IMG/VR virus record: IMGVR_UViG_3300020595_003017
Coordinates: 1 to 64,000 of that record
DNA: 64,000 nt
Reading direction: 5' to 3' (one strand)
From: a virus
Shown: in pieces, positions 1 to 7,242 of the stretch
Position numbering within the stretch: the stretch's first letter is position 1
How the letters are laid out: each line of letters starts with the position of its first letter
Made by a program: the position numbers and the translations under genes
Notes under the pieces: generated by a model
The model's database searches: none
What the model was told of the DNA's origin: nothing
The model's input: only the letters and a program-made list of their open reading frames with translations

Positions 1-1
1 T

Positions 2-100
2 GATTACCGTGACCCGCCCCGAAAGCCACTCAAAATGGACAAAGGACGCCGAGCCCCAAGCAAGGCAGAACTTGATAGGATGAAGGACTACGACATCTAA
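2..100 (+). CDS. C-terminal end of an unidentified protein (partial)
   Basis: An open frame enters from the left edge and stops at TAA 98-100, giving 32 residues that end KDYDI. The tail is rich in Lys, Arg, Pro and Asp. The stop lies one base before the next ATG, in the tight spacing seen throughout this operon. Too little is visible to name the protein. Confidence 0.6.
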   Translation, partial: DYRDPPRKPLKMDKGRRAPSKAELDRMKDYDI

Positions 101-101
101 A

Positions 102-377
102 ATGAAAATCACCAAGTCTCAACTACAGCAAGTTATCAGAGAAGCCGTACAAGAAGAGTACGAGTCTGGCGCTGCAAGGGCAGACAGAGAATTCTATCTA
201 GATAGAATGGGACGGTCAGCCGAGTACCTTGACAGAGCCAATACGGAAAAACTCCAAACTATGCTTTACAAACTTGAAGATGATTTTTTGCCTTTCCTTA
301 TGAATACGGAAGAGGTAGAAATCGGCGAGGCTGCTAATCAACTTTACAAACTCCTCAAAGCCAGAGTAGAAGGATAG
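102..377 (+). CDS. Small protein with N-terminal MKITKSQL tag
   Basis: A 91-residue acidic, helical protein of unknown function. Residues 1-19 (MKITKSQLQQVIREAVQEE) form a predicted amphipathic helix that is nearly the same as the start of the next two genes, while the remainders are unrelated. That pattern suggests a detachable targeting tag. In T4, short N-terminal capsid-targeting sequences bring internal proteins into the prohead and are later removed by the gp21 protease. A gp21 homologue is present at 14940. Packaging into the head is inference. Confidence 0.8.
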   Translation: MKITKSQLQQVIREAVQEEYESGAARADREFYLDRMGRSAEYLDRANTEKLQTMLYKLEDDFLPFLMNTEEVEIGEAANQLYKLLKARVEG

Positions 378-381
378 TAAA

Positions 382-555
382 ATGAAAATCACAAAATCAC
401 AACTACGAGAAATCATCAAAGAAGAGATGGATGACGAACTCGGCTTTGCGACCGGCGAACGAGTTTTAGAATTTTTATTCAACCAGTTTGGGGTGAGAGA
501 AGAAGCAGCACCAGACTTTTTACGATTTGTCGCCAACCGCTTAGAAGGCAAATAA
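382..555 (+). CDS. 57-residue tagged protein
   Basis: A very short gene, MKITKSQLREIIKEEMDDE at the start and RFVANRLEGK at the end, stop TAA 553-555, one base before the next ATG. It has the same N-terminal tag as its neighbours at 102 and 557, followed by only about 40 residues of helical sequence. The tag, the start codon context (taaaATG) and the tight spacing support it as real. Function unknown; possibly a packaged head protein. Confidence 0.75.
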   Translation: MKITKSQLREIIKEEMDDELGFATGERVLEFLFNQFGVREEAAPDFLRFVANRLEGK

Positions 556-556
556 A

Positions 557-1159
557 ATGAAAATCACAAAATCCCAACTAAGACAACTTATTAAAGAAGA
601 AGTGATGAATGAAATTGGTCAGGTTTCCGATATGGATATTGACATGGAAGATCTTGCTTTAGTTTATGACGAAGAGTTTGGTCCAGATTATGTTATTGGC
701 ATAATGGCTAGCGAGTTTCCAGCCCTTGACAAAAATGAAGCCGCATTTGAAAAGGCTCTAGGGATGTTTAAAGAAGCTGCTCGACGAGGTGAGGAAGATT
801 ATCCTCTTAACTTTTTGGCAAAACGTTTCGCTGAGCTTATGAATAAAATGGGCGGGATCGAAGAAGCGTTGCCTCCTCACCTACAGAAGCATTTTCGTAA
901 GGATGGCTCTTCGGTTCATGGACCCGAAATCAAAGATGTCACCCCTGCTGGCTATGGACCAGAAGATCCTAAAGAAGCGATGCTTCGTCAAATTGTTTCA
1001 GACAAACAAAGAGGCAAGGTAGAAGGCGTAATGGTTGATTTGTTTACTGCTTCCGCTATTGTGTCTGTCTTGGATGCTATTAACGATGCTAACAAGGATA
1101 AACTCTTGGCGTTGCCTGTTGACCGAATGGCCGACATCGCATTCAAAATGATGAAATAA
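557..1159 (+). CDS. Tagged protein, 200 aa, unknown function
   Basis: Begins MKITKSQLRQLIKEEVMNE, the third copy of the tag. Residues 20-100 are acidic and helical. Around residue 104 is LPPHLQKHFRKDG, followed by a Gly/Pro-rich linker and a C-terminal helical domain. No catalytic motif is recognised. The IKEE stretch in the tag has acidic residues where a gp21-type protease could cut (T4 cleavage follows [LI]-x-E), so removal of the tag during head maturation is plausible but not shown. Confidence 0.8.
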   Translation: MKITKSQLRQLIKEEVMNEIGQVSDMDIDMEDLALVYDEEFGPDYVIGIMASEFPALDKNEAAFEKALGMFKEAARRGEEDYPLNFLAKRFAELMNKMGGIEEALPPHLQKHFRKDGSSVHGPEIKDVTPAGYGPEDPKEAMLRQIVSDKQRGKVEGVMVDLFTASAIVSVLDAINDANKDKLLALPVDRMADIAFKMMK

Positions 1160-1160
1160 A

Positions 1161-1751
1161 ATGAAAATTACCATAGAAGAAATCCGTGAGATGGTGAAGC
1201 AACAAATAGAAGAGCGTTGCCAAAAGGGCTACAAGACCCACGAAAAGCGGAAGACCAAAAAGATGTTCGGCAAGCAGTATAGGAACTGCGTCAAGGCAGA
1301 ATCTAATGTGAAAGAGGCTCAATTTGGTCGCTTTACAGGTGGGGCAGCCCCGCTAGACCCTGACCCTGTGGACAGCGGTCCAGTTCCTTTGGGACAACTA
1401 AAACAATTGTTTGATATCCTAGTTGATATGGGAAAGCCCGTAGAAGATATTTTAGCGATGCCCGAGTTCGTTGAGGTTGGTGTCACCAGCCCGGAGCAAC
1501 TGGGCGAGGCTAATTTGAAAGAACGTGCCGCCATCCCTATGGAAGATATTGTGCGGGCAGAAGACATTATTAAACGCTACCTTGAAGAAATGTTTGACGA
1601 GATAGGCAGAGAAGACCTGTCTCAAAATTTCTCAACAGAAATACTTGTTGAGCCAATTATACAAAAATATGTCAATAGTCGGCGTGCTCAAAGAAACCCT
1701 CGTTTCAATAAGTTGACCGGTCGTATGAGCCGCAGGTCCGTAAAACCCTAA
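1161..1751 (+). CDS. Tag-related protein with basic segment, 196 aa
   Basis: The N-terminus MKITIEEIREMVKQQIEER is a diverged form of the neighbouring tag. It is followed by a strongly basic stretch (residues 20-45, containing KTHEKRKTKKMFGKQYRNC) and then an acidic helical region; the last 25 residues are again Arg-rich. Basic stretches suit a DNA-associated packaged protein, but nothing identifies a function. It is the last gene before a promoter-like sequence at 1749. Confidence 0.75.
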   Translation: MKITIEEIREMVKQQIEERCQKGYKTHEKRKTKKMFGKQYRNCVKAESNVKEAQFGRFTGGAAPLDPDPVDSGPVPLGQLKQLFDILVDMGKPVEDILAMPEFVEVGVTSPEQLGEANLKERAAIPMEDIVRAEDIIKRYLEEMFDEIGREDLSQNFSTEILVEPIIQKYVNSRRAQRNPRFNKLTGRMSRRSVKP

Positions 1752-1777
1752 ACACCCCAAACAACATCTGGTACAAT
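1749..1777 (+). promoter_or_regulatory. Putative sigma70-type promoter with extended -10, upstream of sbcDC fusion
   Basis: TAAACA (1749-1754), 17 bp, then TACAAT (1772-1777) preceded by TG at 1769-1770 (extended -10). The -35 match is weak. It lies 29 bp upstream of the ATG at 1806, which has AGAAGGAGTG as ribosome binding site. Confidence 0.45.
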
Positions 1778-1805
1778 AAGACACGCTTACAGAAGGAGTG
1801 CGCCT

Positions 1806-4800
1806 ATGGTGCGGATAGCACATTTCGGGGATACCCACATCAAAAATCTGAAATACCATTACGAGTATCGTAAAGCATTTGAGGAAATTTACCAGACTCT
1901 GCGAGAGCAGGATGTAGACTACATCGTCCATACTGGCGACTTGGCTCACACAAAGACACAACTCTCACCCGAGTACTTTGAACTGGCCACAGACTTCCTA
2001 AAGAACTTGGCAGACATCGCCGAGACCCATATCATTCTTGGCAACCATGACGGCAACCTGCGGAACAGCAGTCGCCAAGATGCCATCACTCCAATTGTTG
2101 ATGCCCTTGACCATGCAAGCCTGATGCTTCACAAGTATTCGGGCGAAGTTCAATTAGAGGATGACCTGACTATTAACGTTTTATCAATCTTTGACGAGAC
2201 CAATTGGCAAGACCCAACTGATCCAGAGGCTATCAACATTGCCCTTTACCACGGAGCAATTAATAATAGTAAAACCGACATGGGTTGGATTATGGATCAT
2301 GGCGACCACGACATCAAAGTATTTGATAAGTTTGATTACGCTATGTTGGGTGACATCCACAAGACCAATCAGATGCTCAACGAAAGTGGCACCATCCGCT
2401 ATTGTGGCTCTACTATCCAGCAAAATCACGGCGAGACAAACGACAAGGGCTTTTTGATTTGGGATATTAAAAGCAAGACTGAGTTTGATGTCAAGCATCA
2501 TCTTGTAAAGAATATTAAACCTTTTACGACAATTGAGTTGACTTCCAAAGGGAACATGCCTAGAGACCTAGACATCCCAGAAGGAGCACGACTTCGTGTG
2601 GTAACTCACTACAAAGTTTCACTAGACAAGATCCGTCGGGTTATGGATATTGCTAAGAGCAAGTACAAACCTGAGAGCCTATCTTTTGTCAACAAGGCTG
2701 GACTTAAGCGTTCCAGCGTGGATGTTGATGGATTGGGCAGCACAGAGAACTTGCGGGACCAACAAGTCCAAGAGCGACTTATCCGGGAATACTTAAAAGA
2801 ATATGAACCCGACGACAAGACCCTAGAAAGAGTTTTCCAACTCAACTCACGCTACGATGCTCGGGTCAACGGCGAGGATGCCTCTCTGCGAAACGTGGAA
2901 TGGTCCCTTAAAAGTATGCAATGGGACAACCTCTTCAACTACGGAGAAAACAACACCATCAACTTTGAGAAGCTGAACGGCGTTGTGGGTGTCTTTGGCA
3001 AGAACTATTCAGGCAAGAGTTCTGTAATTGATAGTGCGTTATATACGATTTACAACTCTATTAGCAAGAACAATCGCAAGAACCTGAACATCATCAACCA
3101 GAATAAGCAGGCTGGCTGCGGTCGTGTTGAAATTGATATTGACGGCAAGGCCTACATCATTGAGAGAAAGTCGGAGAAGTATAAAAAGAAACTTCATGGC
3201 GAAGAAACCGACGAAGCAAAAACCGATGTAGAGTTTTCAATGATTGACCCAGCAACAGGTGAAGAGACGAGTCTTAACTCGCTTGACCGCAACGGCACCG
3301 ACAAAGAGATCCGTAAAATCTTCGGAACCATTGATGACTTCTTACTTACGAGCATGTCCAGCCAGATGGGTGCGATGACTTTCATCAACGAGGGTTCAAC
3401 CAAGCGCAAGGAAATCTTAGCCAAGTTCTTGGACCTTGACCAGTTTGAGAAGAAGTTCCGAGCCTCCAAGAATGATAGCATTGAGACCCGTGCTCTTCTC
3501 AAAAAACTGGAAGATAATACTTTTGATGAAGATATTACGCAACTCGTCGGACAAATGTCCGATAATGAAAAGGACCGAGAAACGCAAGAAAGGAAATGTA
3601 AGAAACTAACTAACCAGTTAGAAACCATTTCCGAGCGAGTAAAAGAGATTGATGGACTTTTCGCATCTGCCCCTGTTGAGCTTATTAATATTAGAAAAGA
3701 GACAGCAAGACTTGCGGCAGCAGAGCAAAAATCCTCAGACCTCCATCTCAAATCAGCCCAGACCAAAAAGCAAAAGAAAGATGTTCTGGCGCAAGCTGAA
3801 GTCTTAAAGAAACTTTTAGATGCTACTGATGTTGATTCACTCCGAACCCAAATTTCTCGTTGTGACGAATTACAAAAAGACCTCACAACTATTGAGAACC
3901 AGATTAAGCTGGAAGAAAACAATAGAAGCACTTACGAGAAGAAGCTCAGTGCTCTTGATGAAGTACCTTGCGGTCCTGACTGTGGTCTCCGCAAATATAT
4001 CAAAGATGCTTATGAAGCTAAAGAACTTCTCCAAGAGGTAAAGAAGACTCTCACTCTTTTGAAGCGCCGTCATGACAAACTCACCGACAAGTTGGAAGAG
4101 ATGGATGTGGAAACGCTGGAGAAAGAAAAGAAACTTTATAAAGATAGGGACAAGGAATATGCTGACCTGTCTACAGAGGGCACTAACCTTGATTTGCTTT
4201 TGGCGCAAACCACAAACAAACTTCACCTCCTTACAAATGAGGTGGCAAGCATCAAAACCAAGATTGAAGTTTACGAACTCAACAAGGAAGCAATCGAGAA
4301 CCGAGAAGGTCTCATCAAGGAGCAGGACGACCTAAAAGAAAATGCCATCAAGATGGAGAGTAATATCGCCATTTGCGATTCTAAAGTACTTGCTCTTGTC
4401 AAACAACATGGCGGTATTGAAACCCAGATTGCAAACATCAAAGAGAAGCAGCAAGAACTGGAAGACCTGCGGACGGAGTATGCTGCCTATGATTTGTTTA
4501 TGCGGTGTACTCACCCCAACGGTATCAGTTATGATGTGGTGAAGCGGATGCTTCCTCTCATCAACGAAGAGGTTAGCACGGTGCTGGCCAACGTCACCGA
4601 CTTTGATATTTTCTTTGAGGCAGAAAAGAATAAGTTAGACATCTTCATCAAGCATCCAAAGTACGAAGCACGACCTTTAGAGATGGCTTCTGGCGCAGAG
4701 AAGACGCTGGCAGCAATTGCCATTCGCATTGCCCTGACCAATGTGTCAACACTACCAAAATCAGACATTATGATTATGGATGAGCCGGGCACAGCGTTGG

Positions 4801-4958
4801 ACGCCGAAAACCTTGAAGGCTTTATGCGAGTGATGGAAATGATTAAGGGCTACTACAAGACTGTGCTTTTGATTACTCACTTGGATAGTCTCAAAGATAT
4901 TGCCGATATGACTATTGACATTGAACGTCAAGATGGGTATGCTTATGTCTCCCAGTAA
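1806..4958 (+). CDS. Fused SbcD-SbcC / Mre11-Rad50-type nuclease-ATPase (gp47-gp46 fusion)
   Basis: A 1050-residue protein joining two normally separate subunits. Residues 1-330 are a calcineurin-like phosphoesterase with metal-site motifs FGDTH (D9, H11), HTGDLAH (D45), GNHD (80-82) and GDIHK. From about residue 370 an SbcC/Rad50 ATPase begins: Walker A GKNYSGKS at 398-405, long coiled coils broken by a zinc-hook-like CGPDC (C722, C726), a signature region LEMASGAEKTLAA and Walker B IMIMDEPGTALD (D992, E993). In T4 gp46/gp47 process ends for recombination-dependent replication and degrade host DNA. The fusion is uninterrupted. CxxxC instead of the usual CxxC at the hook is odd. Confidence 0.92.
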   Translation: MVRIAHFGDTHIKNLKYHYEYRKAFEEIYQTLREQDVDYIVHTGDLAHTKTQLSPEYFELATDFLKNLADIAETHIILGNHDGNLRNSSRQDAITPIVDALDHASLMLHKYSGEVQLEDDLTINVLSIFDETNWQDPTDPEAINIALYHGAINNSKTDMGWIMDHGDHDIKVFDKFDYAMLGDIHKTNQMLNESGTIRYCGSTIQQNHGETNDKGFLIWDIKSKTEFDVKHHLVKNIKPFTTIELTSKGNMPRDLDIPEGARLRVVTHYKVSLDKIRRVMDIAKSKYKPESLSFVNKAGLKRSSVDVDGLGSTENLRDQQVQERLIREYLKEYEPDDKTLERVFQLNSRYDARVNGEDASLRNVEWSLKSMQWDNLFNYGENNTINFEKLNGVVGVFGKNYSGKSSVIDSALYTIYNSISKNNRKNLNIINQNKQAGCGRVEIDIDGKAYIIERKSEKYKKKLHGEETDEAKTDVEFSMIDPATGEETSLNSLDRNGTDKEIRKIFGTIDDFLLTSMSSQMGAMTFINEGSTKRKEILAKFLDLDQFEKKFRASKNDSIETRALLKKLEDNTFDEDITQLVGQMSDNEKDRETQERKCKKLTNQLETISERVKEIDGLFASAPVELINIRKETARLAAAEQKSSDLHLKSAQTKKQKKDVLAQAEVLKKLLDATDVDSLRTQISRCDELQKDLTTIENQIKLEENNRSTYEKKLSALDEVPCGPDCGLRKYIKDAYEAKELLQEVKKTLTLLKRRHDKLTDKLEEMDVETLEKEKKLYKDRDKEYADLSTEGTNLDLLLAQTTNKLHLLTNEVASIKTKIEVYELNKEAIENREGLIKEQDDLKENAIKMESNIAICDSKVLALVKQHGGIETQIANIKEKQQELEDLRTEYAAYDLFMRCTHPNGISYDVVKRMLPLINEEVSTVLANVTDFDIFFEAEKNKLDIFIKHPKYEARPLEMASGAEKTLAAIAIRIALTNVSTLPKSDIMIMDEPGTALDAENLEGFMRVMEMIKGYYKTVLLITHLDSLKDIADMTIDIERQDGYAYVSQ

Positions 4959-5262
4959 AATTTGGGAGTGGATGAATAACAATATGTTCAAGACAGTTTT
5001 TGTCTTAACATTCATTTCGGACTTCTGGGCCAACTGGTATTCATATGCTATTGTTCACGACTGGATTATATTACAAGCCTTTCTCGGAGCAGTGTTGCCA
5101 TTTATTAATCTCCCAGGGGTTTTGTTTTTCATTGACCAGAAGGACTTGGGTGTGCGGTTGAAACTTTGTGGTATCGCTTCGCTTGGAATGGTGTTTGGTT
5201 CAACTATGATGTTATTGATGATACGGTCAGGGTGGGGAGTCGGTGTAGATGCAATTCCATAA
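4945..5262 (+). CDS. Small integral membrane protein
   Basis: About 105 residues with three to four hydrophobic segments (FKTVFVLTFISDFWANW, IILQAFLGAVLPFINLPGVLFFI, LCGIASLGMVFGSTMMLLMI), so a predicted inner-membrane protein. ATG 4945 overlaps the end of the preceding gene by 14 nt; ATG 4972 and 4984 are alternatives, the latter following GGGAG. Function unknown. Confidence 0.65.
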   Translation: MSPSKIWEWMNNNMFKTVFVLTFISDFWANWYSYAIVHDWIILQAFLGAVLPFINLPGVLFFIDQKDLGVRLKLCGIASLGMVFGSTMMLLMIRSGWGVGVDAIP

Positions 5263-5542
5263 AACCTTCTGGGAAGACGAGCAAGGAAACTTGACAACGA
5301 TACAAGAAGTCCTAGAAGAATTACAGGACGAACCAATCGTTTTGTTGAAGGTTGCGTCCCTAACTCATCTTCGCAGGAGCACTATTGAACCCGACAGAAA
5401 AGAGAAAGCAGATTTATCCTTTCCAATAATTGTGAGGGAAAAAGATAATAAGTTTGAGTGTATCCTTGATGGGAACCACAGATTACAAAAAGCGATAGAC
5501 AAAGGCGAGACACATATCTCGGCTAAAATATTGAAGGTATAA
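5249..5542 (+). CDS. ParB/sulfiredoxin-fold protein, 97 aa
   Basis: The C-terminal half contains FPIIVREKDNKFECILDGNH followed by RLQKAIDKGETHISAKI. This is the ParB-type nuclease/sulfiredoxin fold signature, in which a G-[ND]-H-R box binds a nucleotide. The domain is minimal, without the helix-turn-helix of plasmid ParB. Phage versions may act as nucleases, regulators or nucleotide-binding proteins; the sequence does not decide between them. It overlaps the membrane protein gene by 14 nt. Confidence 0.7.
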   Translation: MQFHKTFWEDEQGNLTTIQEVLEELQDEPIVLLKVASLTHLRRSTIEPDRKEKADLSFPIIVREKDNKFECILDGNHRLQKAIDKGETHISAKILKV

Positions 5543-5545
5543 AAA

Positions 5546-6070
5546 TTGAGGGAACAATTAATAAAACAGATGGCTGATTATGTCATCAATGTCCTAGAAG
5601 AAAAACGACCCGAGTTCTCAGGTTTTTCTGTTTGTCCTTTTGTTAAATCTGATAGGGTTGCTGACGAGTTACATTTAGACATTTTTGATAACACAAGAGA
5701 TACTTTATTAGACGTTTTCAAAAGATTCAAACAGTCTGGGAAAAGGAGTGCCTTGGTGGCACAAATAAATGAAAACATAGAGAGCCACGAAACAGATAAA
5801 TATCAAGATTTTATTAATTGTGTTTTGCAAGAGTCCGGCAACTCCAATATAGCGGCCTTGTGTTTTAATCCTAATGATGAGCTTGAGATAGAATCCTACA
5901 ATCCCAGATCTAGAGCGCCTTGTTTTTTGATCAATATGGCATATACAAAACATCTTTCGGCGGCGCATAATTCTTTACTAAGAACAAACTATTATGATAA
6001 GATGCCAAAGAAGTACACTGACTATTTGAGAATAACGAAAAAACTTAACAAAAGTGAAAATACTAATTAG
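5546..6070 (+). CDS. Hypothetical protein, 174 aa, probable TTG start
   Basis: TTG at 5546 follows AAGGT with 7-8 nt spacing; an ATG at 5570 is an alternative with poorer context. Features include SGFSVCPFVKSDR near residue 25 and two further Cys residues. The mix of helices and strands suggests a globular cytoplasmic enzyme or binding protein, but I do not recognise the family. It overlaps the next gene, a DUF523/TudS homologue, by 17 nt, so the two may be co-translated. Confidence 0.65.
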   Translation: MREQLIKQMADYVINVLEEKRPEFSGFSVCPFVKSDRVADELHLDIFDNTRDTLLDVFKRFKQSGKRSALVAQINENIESHETDKYQDFINCVLQESGNSNIAALCFNPNDELEIESYNPRSRAPCFLINMAYTKHLSAAHNSLLRTNYYDKMPKKYTDYLRITKKLNKSENTN

Positions 6071-6506
6071 TGCTTGTGTTTATGGTCAAGATGTAAGATG
6101 GAATGCGACTAATCGTCGTGACCAAGAAATTCAACACTGGGCTGAGTCCAACGGGTTTGAACTCGTGCCTGTGTGCCCAGAGAACGAATTATTTGGTACA
6201 CCCAGGAAAGCAATTAGGTTGCGAGCCATCGATGGGGAGATAAAAGGTTTTGCAGGAAAAGATGAGGTATACGGAAAACTAAAAGATAAATGCAAAGAAA
6301 TTTCTAATAGACACAATGATATCGTTGGTTTTATTGGCATAGCAAACTCTCCATCTTGTGGATTATCTGCTGGCGTTAAGGATCTTGGCTCGACAATCAA
6401 AGCACCTATGCATCAAGCTCTTGATTGTCCAACTACAGAGATAAGTTCCATGCGGAGCGAAAAAAACAGAGACTTATTTTTAAAGAGAATAATGAAAAAC
6501 CTATGA
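6054..6506 (+). CDS. DUF523 / TudS-like protein (candidate thiouracil desulfidase)
   Basis: 150 residues, GTG start at 6054. Family signatures: ISACVYGQDVRW (C8), PVCPENELFGTPR (C41) and IANSPSCGLSAG (C102). In the DUF523/TudS family three conserved cysteines of this kind bind a [4Fe-4S] cluster, and characterised members desulfurise 2-thiouracil. All three are present. A phage copy could remove sulfur from modified bases or nucleosides, or detoxify a thio-base made from tRNA breakdown; that role is inference. The gene ends in an ATGA overlap with the next start. Confidence 0.8.
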   Translation: MKILISACVYGQDVRWNATNRRDQEIQHWAESNGFELVPVCPENELFGTPRKAIRLRAIDGEIKGFAGKDEVYGKLKDKCKEISNRHNDIVGFIGIANSPSCGLSAGVKDLGSTIKAPMHQALDCPTTEISSMRSEKNRDLFLKRIMKNL

Positions 6507-6706
6507 AGCCTGGAGATCTTGTTAGGTTTAGGGAGTGTTTGTTTCATGGTACTCCCAAAGTGTACACTCCATGGAAAATTGGTTTACTATTGGAATATTT
6601 TTCGTGGACTAAAATAGCCACAATAATGCACGATGGAAAAGATTATCGCATTAGAGCATCAGACGTTCAATTACATAAGCCGTCGAAAAGGTTTAAAGAT
6701 CACTAA
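6503..6706 (+). CDS. GDLV-family small protein, 67 aa
   Basis: Starts MKPGDLVRFRECLFHGT from ATG 6503, which overlaps the previous TGA (ATGA). An upstream in-frame ATG at 6425 lies inside the previous gene and is unlikely. The order G-D-L-V, a short hydrophobic strand (WKIGLLLEY) and a later charged strand match the tandem family at 55.6-59 kb. It is an isolated member far from that cluster. Predicted small beta barrel; function unknown. Confidence 0.75.
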   Translation: MKPGDLVRFRECLFHGTPKVYTPWKIGLLLEYFSWTKIATIMHDGKDYRIRASDVQLHKPSKRFKDH

Positions 6707-6734
6707 TTAAAACTAAAGAGGAGGTGCTACAATA

Positions 6735-6917
6735 ATGCACGAAAAAATAGACTCATGGCTCGGTAAATGGGCTTCACGAAAACTAATAGTGTGGGGGACT
6801 TCGACCGCTTTCTTGGCGGCTGGATCATTGACAAGCAGCGACTGGGTTGCTGTATCTCTTGCCTATATTGGACTACAGGGTGCAGCCGACATCGCTGCCA
6901 AGTGGAAACACGGCTGA
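6735..6917 (+). CDS. Small membrane protein, holin-like
   Basis: 60 residues with two hydrophobic segments (LIVWGTSTAFLAAGSL and WVAVSLAYIGLQGAADIA) and a basic C-terminus (KWKHG). A very strong ribosome binding site, GAGGAGGTG, precedes ATG 6735. Size and topology suit a class II holin. The following gene, overlapping by one base (TGATG), encodes a membrane-anchored coiled coil, which fits a lysis cassette. No lysis motif is diagnostic, so the role is inferred from topology and context. Confidence 0.65.
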   Translation: MHEKIDSWLGKWASRKLIVWGTSTAFLAAGSLTSSDWVAVSLAYIGLQGAADIAAKWKHG

Positions 6918-7231
6918 TGAAATGGTTGTGGTACAAGCTAAAGTTAGGCTGGTGGAAATTTGTGTTGGGGTTTGTCGTTTTGGCAAGCCTGCTTATTTAT
7001 TTTTACCGCCTATTAAAACCATCTGATGACAAGATTGAATACTTAGAGGCCATAAAAGCGGAGGCTACAGTAGCCTTAAAAGAAAATGAGTTGCGTGGTA
7101 GACTAGAAAAAGATAAGATTGGAGCGATCAAAGGAGTCTTTGAAAGCCGTCTTGAAGATACAAAGAAAATAGATGACAGAGAAGAACGATTGAAAGCATT
7201 AATCAGACTTCACAAGGAATTGGACATTTAA
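6917..7231 (+). CDS. Membrane-anchored coiled-coil protein, possible i-spanin
   Basis: 104 residues from ATG 6917: a short basic N-terminus, one transmembrane segment (FVLGFVVLASLLIYFY, about residues 15-30), then a charged helical region to the end. Rz-type inner-membrane spanins have this architecture, and the upstream neighbour is holin-like. No endolysin or o-spanin is adjacent, so a structural or scaffolding role remains possible. An upstream in-frame ATG (6767) lies inside the previous gene and is rejected. Confidence 0.65.
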   Translation: MKWLWYKLKLGWWKFVLGFVVLASLLIYFYRLLKPSDDKIEYLEAIKAEATVALKENELRGRLEKDKIGAIKGVFESRLEDTKKIDDREERLKALIRLHKELDI

Positions 7232-7242
7232 GGAGATAAAAA

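Larger units (their letters stand above)
102..604 (+). repeat. Dispersed 48-nt repeat encoding the MKITKSQL tag (three copies)
   Basis: Near-identical DNA occurs at 102-149, 382-429 and 557-604, each starting exactly at a start codon. The copies share ATGAAAATCACnAA at the start and stay similar to about codon 16, then diverge completely. The first 13 bases are also close at 1161. Similarity at DNA level, not only protein level, suggests recent duplication or shuffling of a 5' gene module. Confidence 0.75.

Noticed and set aside
3194-3931. 245-codon open frame on the minus strand inside the sbcDC fusion
   Set aside because: Its sequence is Ser/Phe/Leu-rich shadow of the coding strand, it lacks a ribosome binding site, and the + strand frame has clear domains.
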